This document shows positions 56,868-64,000 of a stretch of 64,000 nucleotides of DNA, one piece after another. The DNA comes from Pogostemon cablin (lineage: Eukaryota; Streptophyta; Magnoliopsida; Lamiales; Lamiaceae), in contig CM042985.1 in the NCBI GenBank assembly GCA_023678885.1, positions 30,948,465 to 31,012,464 on the forward strand, read 5' to 3'. Under the pieces are notes generated by a model. The model was given only the letters and a program-made list of their open reading frames with translations, was not told where the DNA came from and did not search any database. The position numbers were made by a program, and so were the translations under genes. Each line of letters begins with the position of its first letter. Position 1 is the first letter of the stretch.

Positions 56868-58160
56868 GACACGACCCACCTTACATAACTTATAATTCAA
56901 ATACTAATTGACATAAACATCATTATTATAAAAATCTGCATTTTTTTTCACATAATATATTTATAACTGAAACCATCACACCAGTTCAACATACGTAATT
57001 GGTCTCTGAAAACACTTTAGACCACCCAAACTCATGACAATACTTGTAATATTACATAACAAATATCAGCAGAAACAAAATAAACCCACGGCCTAGCCCA
57101 ACAGGTCTTCATCTATGTATATCCGCTCAAAACCCTGTAGGAGCTCCACAGCTTGCAAAGTAATATCACAAAACTCAATCATCAACAGGCTCACCTACAA
57201 TGCATAAACTAGTGAGACAAAAATCTTAGTTAGTCGAAATCATGCATGTAGGTGCATGAAAATGCATTTGCGTTCTCTATCGCCTATTTCCTAATCATTC
57301 TAGTTGGTCTCTTTTATTTTGAAAACTGTTCACGTTGCGGGAACTCCACGACACACTTATGATATGCATCCCAAATGAGCTCAATGGGGACGATTTTTCC
57401 GAACCCTGAATATATAAAGTGCCGAGAACGATTTTTTCGAACTCCGGCAAAGTGTTGGGGATCATTTTTCCGAACCCCAAATAAAATATTGAGAACGATT
57501 TTTCCGAACTCAGAATAAAGTGTCGGGAACGATTTTTCCGAACACTGACAGAGATGCATATATAGTGGCCGCACACACTATTAGTATCTTATTAATTTTG
57601 GGGAAAACACTTTTCATTAATATGCATGGTATGCAACAAGAGCAATTAATTATGCATCATAAACCATTTACAATATCAATATCAACATTTAATCACAACA
57701 AAACATCAACTTAACTTCAATTCACACAAATCCACTTCTAAACCAATAACTTCACCCCAATCACATAAATCCATTTATAGAATAACAACTCCACCTTGGA
57801 TTACACGATCCCTTTTTAGAATAACAACTTCATCTTGGATCACACTATAAACAATATCTTCTCATATCACACATATTTATTTTCCACAATTTTCGACCAC
57901 CCACATCCATAAAGGACAAATATATTATTTCAAATCACATAGATCCACGACTTGTATTGCAAATTTATCACAAATAATTTACAAATAATATTGTTGAATA
58001 TAAACCCTAGTTTTCCCAAATCACATAAATCCTCAAATTATATTACAAATTAATCCCAAATAATTCATGACGTAATTAAACTAATCACAAATAATTCATA
58101 ACATAATTATCAACATATTAATCACGAATAATTCATATACAACATGTTTATACAATTCAG
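56868..58160 (-). mobile_element. Truncated chromovirus LTR (third copy, inverted)
   Basis: Reverse complement of the last ~1.1 kb of the LTRs at 19872 and 26510, from GTGACACGACCCACC to about TACAATTCAGACAC. The GGTTCGGAAAAATCG array has five units here instead of four. It is more diverged than the other two copies. A 24-bp tandem duplication (TTAGACCTTTCTTCTGAGCT...) lies at its left edge. Confidence 0.9.
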
Positions 58161-58169
58161 ACACAAAGA

Positions 58170-58364
58170 ACTAAGCATGTTGAGATTGACTTGCATTTCG
58201 TGAGAGAACGTGTTGCTACAGGGTATGTGCGTGTGCTACATGTGCCAAGTTCCCCCCAATTTGCGGACATCATCACTAAGGTTCTTCCTACTGTCTTATT
58301 TGAAGATTTTTGGTCCAATCTAAATGTTCGTCCTCCTCCCGTTCTGATTGCGGGGGGCTGTTAA
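58170..58364 (+). pseudogene. Ty1/copia RNase H C-terminal fragment
   Basis: TKHVEIDLHFVRERVATG, FADIITKVLP and LFEDFWSNLNV then a stop: the classical end of a copia polyprotein. It starts abruptly at the chromovirus LTR border. Confidence 0.9.
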
Positions 58365-58500
58365 TGATATAGATATTTGGGCTTGTATATATATCTTTGT
58401 TGTATGCTTATAGTTATGGGATTGACACACTCTTGTAATTGTAAGTGTATTTATATGTGAATACATCAAGCAGTAAGATAAGCTGCTTCCACTCTTTCAG
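58359..58500 (+). mobile_element. Copia 3' LTR remnant
   Basis: After the polypurine-like GCGGGGGGC the sequence TGTTAATGATATAG begins a likely LTR. A possible end is CCACTCTTTCA near 58499; the right boundary is a guess. Confidence 0.45.
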
Positions 58501-59400
58501 TCTGGTCTGGAAGCCAGGATAGGAATAAGGTGCCTAATTGTTGCCATAAACTCATTTCTTTTTTTTGGCTCATCATTCTAAAAATACCTTCTAATATTGA
58601 AGGGCAAGGGGGGTCATCACTTGGCGTAGGATGTGGGCGATCTGTTGCAATGATTTCTAGAGTAGATATGTTCCAATAATTTCTAGATTAAGCTCTTTGA
58701 AATATTTTTATTAATGTGAGATCAGCTCTTATATCATTGAGTCATAGTTGAATTCATTTAGTTGCTTATGGTTCAAGAGACTCACCCTTTCTCATTATTT
58801 TGATGTTCTGTGTTTAACCTTTCCATGACAGGCTCACGCAGCTGAGCATTAAAAAGCCTCAACCCAAAATACTTAGAATTATTTGTAAGAATAATTTCAT
58901 AATAATTAATTTATTAATTGACATGGATTTTAGATCTTCATGATTTTCATACAATATAAACACAATTAGAAGACTTACCTTGAGACGCCATTAATGGCGG
59001 TCCTCTTGTGATACGTTCTACGAATTGCGCCGGGAACTGATTTCTCTCTCCTCACCCCTTTCTATATGCCACAGTACGTAAGACTTAATGTGATAGAGTA
59101 TCGTAATACCGTGTCTCTTTATAGGTGGAGAGATGATCAGATCGGAATATTAAATCTTTATCAAATCACATTGTATCAATGTAATTGTTATCTATAAATC
59201 ATATATATTATTTATTTAAACCATATATTTATTTAAGATATTTGATTATAATAAATATCTTATATATTTAATTATTAATTATTAATGGCACTAGGCCATA
59301 ATAATCTTACATTATTTAGCATTCTTTGAAATTAAAAATAGTGTAGGTGGTCAGTCGTAGTAGCTCACATAATCGGAAGAACGGATGGCATCAAGAACCA
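58501..59400. other. Spacer without recognised genes
   Basis: AT-rich sequence with no open frame I can assign and no clear repeat. Confidence 0.5.
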
Positions 59401-59489
59401 GCGACGGTGCTACATAAGGGCAAGGGGGCACTGCCCCCTCCCCCCATATTTTAAAATAAATTAATATATATAATTTAATATAAGGTGTT

Positions 59490-59588
59490 ATGATCAAGTG
59501 GTATTGATAATAAATTTAATTGATGTGGCCAAGTGGTATTGGTAGTAAATTTAATTGAAGAGGTTGTGGGATCAAATCCCCATTCCAG
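59490..59588 (+). repeat. tRNA-like (SINE-type) sequence with A and B box
   Basis: TGGCCAAGTGGTATTGG (59525-59541) resembles a polymerase III A box and GTGGGATCAAATCCCC (59566-59581) a B box with paired arms. A second A-box-like ATCAAGTGGTATTG lies at 59492. Acceptor and anticodon arms are not intact, so this is a tRNA-derived repeat or tRNA pseudogene, not a tRNA gene. Confidence 0.45.
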
Positions 59589-60560
59589 CTTTTCATTATT
59601 TTTCATGTACCTTCTCTCAAATTCTATTTTTCATGTACTTTCTTTTAAGCTTTTTCTTCAATTTTCTTTATTATTTTATATATTATTAATGTTTCTATTT
59701 TATTTTTCATGTACCTTCTTTTAAATATTTTTTTCTATTTCTCGTTTTAACATTAAACAGGTTGGAGGATATAATACTAAATTTATTTTATTTTTACTAA
59801 ACAGTATATTATACTATTCATTTTATAAAATCCTACTTACCCTAAAAATGTAACATATTATAAAACCAAATTATGATATGGATAAGGTTATTTTCCTAAA
59901 CATGAATGATCCTAATAGACGGAAAAATATTTTATTTCATAATGTGAATTTGGATCCACTCACTTCGATTCCTGGCACCGTCACTGTCAATAACTACTGG
60001 AACACCAAGCTGACTAAAAAATTCATGGGAGTGATCACGTTCAGCGTTTTGTTTCCTATCTTAATCTCTCAAGGATAAATTATATTATCATTATAATATA
60101 TTATTTAATGAATTAAATTTCTGTAGAGAATATCTTATTTGGGTTTAATTTGATTGTTTTTCAGATTTTAAAGTTCAATTTTTTTTTATTGAATACAAAA
60201 TTTAAATGTTGATTATTTCTGTTTTGAAATGCTACCACGAAAATATATTATTGCTTTTTAGTGATATTCTTTGGTACCCTCAAATTGAATTTTTGATTTA
60301 TATAGATATCATGAATGTTGCACAGAGTTTTTTTTTTTTTTTAGTCATAGAAGTCATAATAGTTTTACAAATTTTTTTTACTAAAAATAGAAATAATACA
60401 CAATATCAATAACCTTACAATACTCTAATATTACAAAATGCTATTGTCTGCGAAAAAAATGTGTAACAAATTTAAACTTAAAAGTAACATTTAAGGATGT
60501 TGCATAGTGTGAAAAAAAAAAAATTTTGAGCAAATTGTTTTGTGGAACGTAACCATGAAA
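59589..60560. other. AT-rich spacer
   Basis: TTTTTCATGTACCTTCTTTTA recurs in shortened form three times (59601, 59628, 59704). A 66-codon open stretch at 59878-60078 matches nothing I know. Confidence 0.4.
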
Positions 60561-60564
60561 AAAA

Positions 60565-60750
60565 TACTCCCTTAATAGTACCGAAAGGTTCCCATTTTAT
60601 TGAGTGTCCCACTCAAAAGTCATCATTTTTCTCATTTTGTAAAATAACCCCACATTTATTTCACCATTCACTATTAATACAACCATACACACACATAAAA
60701 TACTCCTTAATTTACAGATTAAAAAATGAAAGATCTTTGGAGATCTTTGC
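60565..60750 (+). mobile_element. Stowaway-type MITE, partial
   Basis: TACTCCCTTAATAGTACCG start and family blocks AGTGTCCCACTCAAAAG, CACTATTAATACAACC and TACTCCTTAATTTACAG; the right end has decayed. Confidence 0.6.
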
Positions 60751-61099
60751 CCAGAATGGAAAGAATATAAAAGATTTTGAAAAAAGAATTAAGTAGTTAG
60801 TAATCAAACCAAAGCGCACCCCACATAATCAAACTACTAGTAAAAGTGAATACAACCATTTACCCACTCATACACAGGAGGAATAATACCACTATTTAAA
60901 TCATTGCAGTTAATTGATTAAAACATTAAAATACTGAATATCCGCGTTCTAAGATTTAATACCACACGCTTCAACTAGACCCGTTAGTTGAATCCTTCAT
61001 AATTATCCTCAGTTATTTGTTTAAAATATTAAAATACTGAACATCGTGTTCTAAGATTTATCACCACCACATGCTCCAACGAGACACACTAGTTGAAAT

Positions 61100-63530
61100 C
61101 CTATGTAGCATCATCATTTACAGGTCTGCAAAGGGGAGGCCTCTTCCGGATTTTATACGGCGTCACAATCACCTTATCCTCATTAGCACCCCAATCTGCT
61201 TCGCAATCAGGCTTAAGTAGGCACTCCCTCACTCCTCTACACGAACCTAAATAACTCACCATTGCAAGGAAGGTCTCTGGAACAGTGTAGCATGTCTTTG
61301 CATCAAAAGTTAAAAGCATTAACCGGTTTCCGGGGGCATGAACAGCATTCTCAATTTTCACCAGTTGGTAAGTTTTGTCTGTCTGAAAACAAAATAAAAT
61401 GATAAAAGAGCAAAAACACAGGAATGGCAAACAGTATCTTATGTTTCAATGATTCATAGTATTAATAATTTTAAGACTAACATGCACCTATCATCACGTC
61501 GTCTGTAGTTTGATTCCAAATGGTAATAACAGTAAGAGTCCTTTTTTATTTCCCCTCCTAATATCATTCTTGTATCCCAAATTGCTCCTGATTCAGGACA
61601 TCCCCACAGACTGGTCAAGGAGAAAAGCAGCAGCAGTCTTTGTGTTTGTAGTATCAAGACAAATGAAGACAGAAGGTTTCTTTGAGGATCATTATGACAA
61701 TTGGAGCATGTTGATGGGGAATATCTTAAGATTCAAAAGGTGTTGGAGTTTACCGGAGGGTGGTCGTGTTAAAGAACGAAAAGATGTGGTGATCTTTGAG
61801 TGAAAGTTCTAATTAAATTATTCAAATGATTAGGCACAAGGTGGAAGTGAAAAGGAAAAAGGAGTTATCATATTTCAAATGAAATAAGGCTGATGATGGG
61901 AGGAAGAGAAGTTGGTGATGTCCTGTGTTGAGATCAACAAAGATAAATGTAGGAATGTTTGGCAACAAGACCTAATATTGATGGAGGAGGGGTGAACACA
62001 TATAAAATAATGATAATAACAAGGGCAGAAAGTCGATATTTTCTCAAAAGGCCACATGTAGTAATTCAAGAGCAGAGCACCATTTTTCTAGGGATCAAAA
62101 TTAGAAAAACCTAGCTTAATCAATTAAAGAGGGAGGGATAAAGTCCAAACAATTTATAATCACATCCAAAAAGCAGATGTAAGGAAAAGCAGCAGTACCT
62201 TTCGGGAGATATGAATAAGAGCTGACTGAATTGCCTCTTTCACTAAAAATTCATCCTGTTCCGGATTCTCCACTAGTAAAAAAGAAGTGAAGTGTAATGG
62301 AATGTCGCATGTCAGACCGTAACCCTGTAATTAACAATGAATATTTATTAATGTATGGCATTCCAATAATAATCATAAAGAAATTATAAAGAGATGCATA
62401 CCCTAGTAGTGCGCACTTGATGAAGAAACTTCTTCGCGATGAGGAGATCCTTCCTCATCGTCTCAACATCTACGCTTCCGGGCGTCTCATACAAGTTGAA
62501 CCATACATCTTCATTCCCTTCGTCCTCCCACGGATACTTAAGTCTAACAAACAGATCAATCAGACCGCATCTATACTGCGGACATATCTCCCATGGCGGC
62601 CATTCCTTTTCTATCACAGAATCAGAGAGGAGTAATCTATCCTGAAACCAAGGGATTAGAAAACTCGGCCAAGTCACCTTATACTCATTAGCACCCCAAT
62701 CTGCTTCGCAATCAGGCTTAAGTAGGCACTCCATCACTCCTTTATCCTCACCCCAATAATTCACCATTGCAAGGAAGGTCTCTGGAACAGAGTAGCGCAT
62801 CTTTGCATCAAAAGTTAAAAACATTAACTGGAATCTGGGGGCATGAACAGCATTCTCAATTTTCACCAGTTTGTAAGTTTTACCTGTCTGAAAACAAAAT
62901 AAAATGATACAAGAGCAAAAACACAGGAATGACAAACAGTATCTTATGTTTCAATGATTCCTAGTGTTAATTAATAATTTTAAGACTAACATGCACCTAT
63001 TATCAGGTCGACTGCAGTTTGATTCCAAATGGTAATAACAGTAAGAGTCCTTTTTCTTTTTTTTCCTTCCTGATATCATTCTTGTTTCCCAAATTGCTCC
63101 TGATTCAGGACATTCAGACTGGGCTAGGTAAAAAGCAGCAGCAGTCTTTGTGTTGTGTTTGTAGTATCAAGACAAATGAAGACAGAAGGTTGCTTTGGGG
63201 GTCATTATGATAATTGGAGCATGTTGATGGGGAATATGTTCAGATTTATACTAGAGAGCATTCGTATCCAAAGAAAGAAATCGAAAACTGTAATTCACCA
63301 AATTGTTCAAAGAAAACAAAATTATATCAAATGAATAGGCACACCAAACAATTGAAACAACATTTATAATGACATTCAAAAACCAGATGTAAGGAAAGGC
63401 AGCACCTTTTTGGAGATATGGGTAAGAGCAAAGTGCATTGCCTTTTTCACTTCTTCACTCTGTTCCGGATTCTTCTCTCGTTCAAAACAAGACCCGAATA
63501 ATGGAAGGGTGCATGTCAAACCGTAACCCT
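61100..63530. repeat. Segmental tandem duplication underlying the two-domain gene
   Basis: Exons and introns are both duplicated. The intron sequence TTCCAAATGGTAATAACAGT and the following ~200 bp occur at about 61514 and 63029. Exon 1-2 sequence recurs at 62199-62640 and 63406-63850. Confidence 0.9.
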
Positions 63531-63989
63531 GTAGGGTCCAATTAATTATGGTATGGTATGGGTAAAACAAAAATAACATTCCAATAAAAATCAGAAAGAA
63601 ATTATAAAGAAATGCATACATACCCTGGTAGTGCGCACTTGATGAAGAAACTTCTTCGCAATGAGGAGATCCTTCCTCATCGTCTCAACATCTACGCTTC
63701 TGGGCTTCTTGTAACAGTTGAACCATACATCTTCATTCCCTTCGTCCTCCCACGGATACTTACGTTTAACAAACAGATCAATCACACCGCATTTATATTG
63801 CGGACATGTCTCCCATGCCGGCCATTCCTTTTCCATCACAGATACAGACAGCGGTAATCTTTTTCTTTTTTTTGACATTGAGAGGGCTAATCTTTTCTGC
63901 CCAAGCCAAACCCTAACCCCAAAGAGGGGTAATCTTTTTTTTCTTAACCTAACCCCAAAGAGGGGTAATCTTTTTCTTCTTTTTGACAT
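61101..63989 (-). CDS. Two-domain protein of unknown function, cystatin-like fold possible, five exons
   Basis: Reading minus: exon 1 63989?-63624, exon 2 63528-63406, exon 3 62887-62402, exon 4 62324-62199, exon 5 61382-61101 (stop TAG). All internal borders are GT-AG and phase 0. One domain is spread over three exons: MRKDLLIAKKFLHQVRTTR, then GYGLTC(T/D)(L/I)P with an acidic helix ending HIS(K/R)K, then KTY(K/Q)LVKIENAVHAP, PETFLAMV(N/S)Y and ECLLKPDCEADWGANE. Exon 3 holds the end of domain 1 and, without a stop, the beginning of domain 2 (IEKEWPPWEICPQY). The helix plus strand layout recalls cystatin-related plant proteins, but I cannot name the family. The start is uncertain: ATGs at 63989, 63878 and 63836 are in frame and the upstream repeat reaches the window edge. 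Confidence 0.65.
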
Positions 63990-64000
63990 TGAGAGGGGTA
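63850..64000. repeat. Short tandem array at gene 5' end
   Basis: GAGAGGG(G/C)TAATCTTTT and CCTAACCCCAAAGAGGGGTA alternate at least twice each. On minus they translate to repeated KRLPLFGVR units. The array runs off the window. Confidence 0.8.

Noticed and set aside
59521..59588. Functional tRNA gene
   Set aside because: Only A- and B-box-like blocks are present; acceptor stem and anticodon arm do not pair.
59878..60078. 66-codon ORF as a small protein gene
   Set aside because: No recognisable motif, no splice or promoter context, and AT-rich surroundings where such frames occur by chance.

Overview
The window is nuclear DNA of a flowering plant, almost certainly a eudicot (Lamiales-like is only a guess). 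The reasons are intron-rich genes with plant-type GT-AG introns, Athila/Tat, chromovirus and Ty1/copia LTR retrotransposons, many Stowaway-type MITEs (ends TACTCCCTCCGTCC...), hAT- and CACTA-type MITEs, and AT-rich spacers. No tRNA or rRNA gene, CRISPR array or bacterial-type operon is present. Every coding call was made by reading translations and splice sites by eye; no database search was run.

Layout. 1-4599: 5' part of a decayed Athila/Tat element on the minus strand (LTR, tRNA-Asp-type primer site, gag, protease) that abuts an older plus-strand LTR fragment (4605-5250). 5343-7330: MITEs and AT-rich repeats. 7969-13358: a ten-exon RH57/ROK1-type DEAD-box RNA helicase gene with open frames but damaged catalytic arginines, and a fourfold tandem repeat of its second exon region. 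13359-19420: AT-rich spacer with nested MITEs, a T-rich ~1.4 kb duplication and a short tandem repeat. 19424-28430: chromodomain-type Ty3/gypsy element with two ~1.9 kb LTRs, preceded by the 3' coding end of a second copy that shares the first LTR.

28431-40175 is a graveyard of gene pieces: a GC-rich hAT-like MITE, a UDP-glycosyltransferase fragment, local duplications, a glutamate-receptor-like (GLR) pseudogene fused to the end of a gypsy polyprotein, two PHD-like pieces, an ABCG transporter tail, and a DMC1 recombinase copy that has lost its Walker A exon and duplicated three late exons. The last DMC1 exon runs in frame into an apparently intact papain-like cysteine protease domain ending at 40175.

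40501-47577: a hAT-like non-autonomous element broken by a gag-less Ty1/copia element. The copia lacks the first 21 bp of its 5' LTR and is flanked by a 274-275 bp direct duplication instead of a 5 bp one. 47577-52600: MITEs (a complete CACTA MITE with TAT target duplication, Stowaway, hAT types) and simple repeats. 52610-55842: a young coding-poor LTR element (875 bp LTRs with 3 differences, TTCTT duplication) that carries a solo LTR of another family (GTTGT duplication). It interrupts a decayed gypsy-type transposon ORF. 56868-58500: an inverted chromovirus LTR piece and a copia 3' end.

61101-63989 (running off the right edge): a minus-strand five-exon gene of unknown, possibly cystatin-like, function whose three-exon domain is duplicated in tandem and joined in frame. 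The only plausible functional host coding sequences are this gene, the protease domain at 39.2-40.2 kb and perhaps the helicase.
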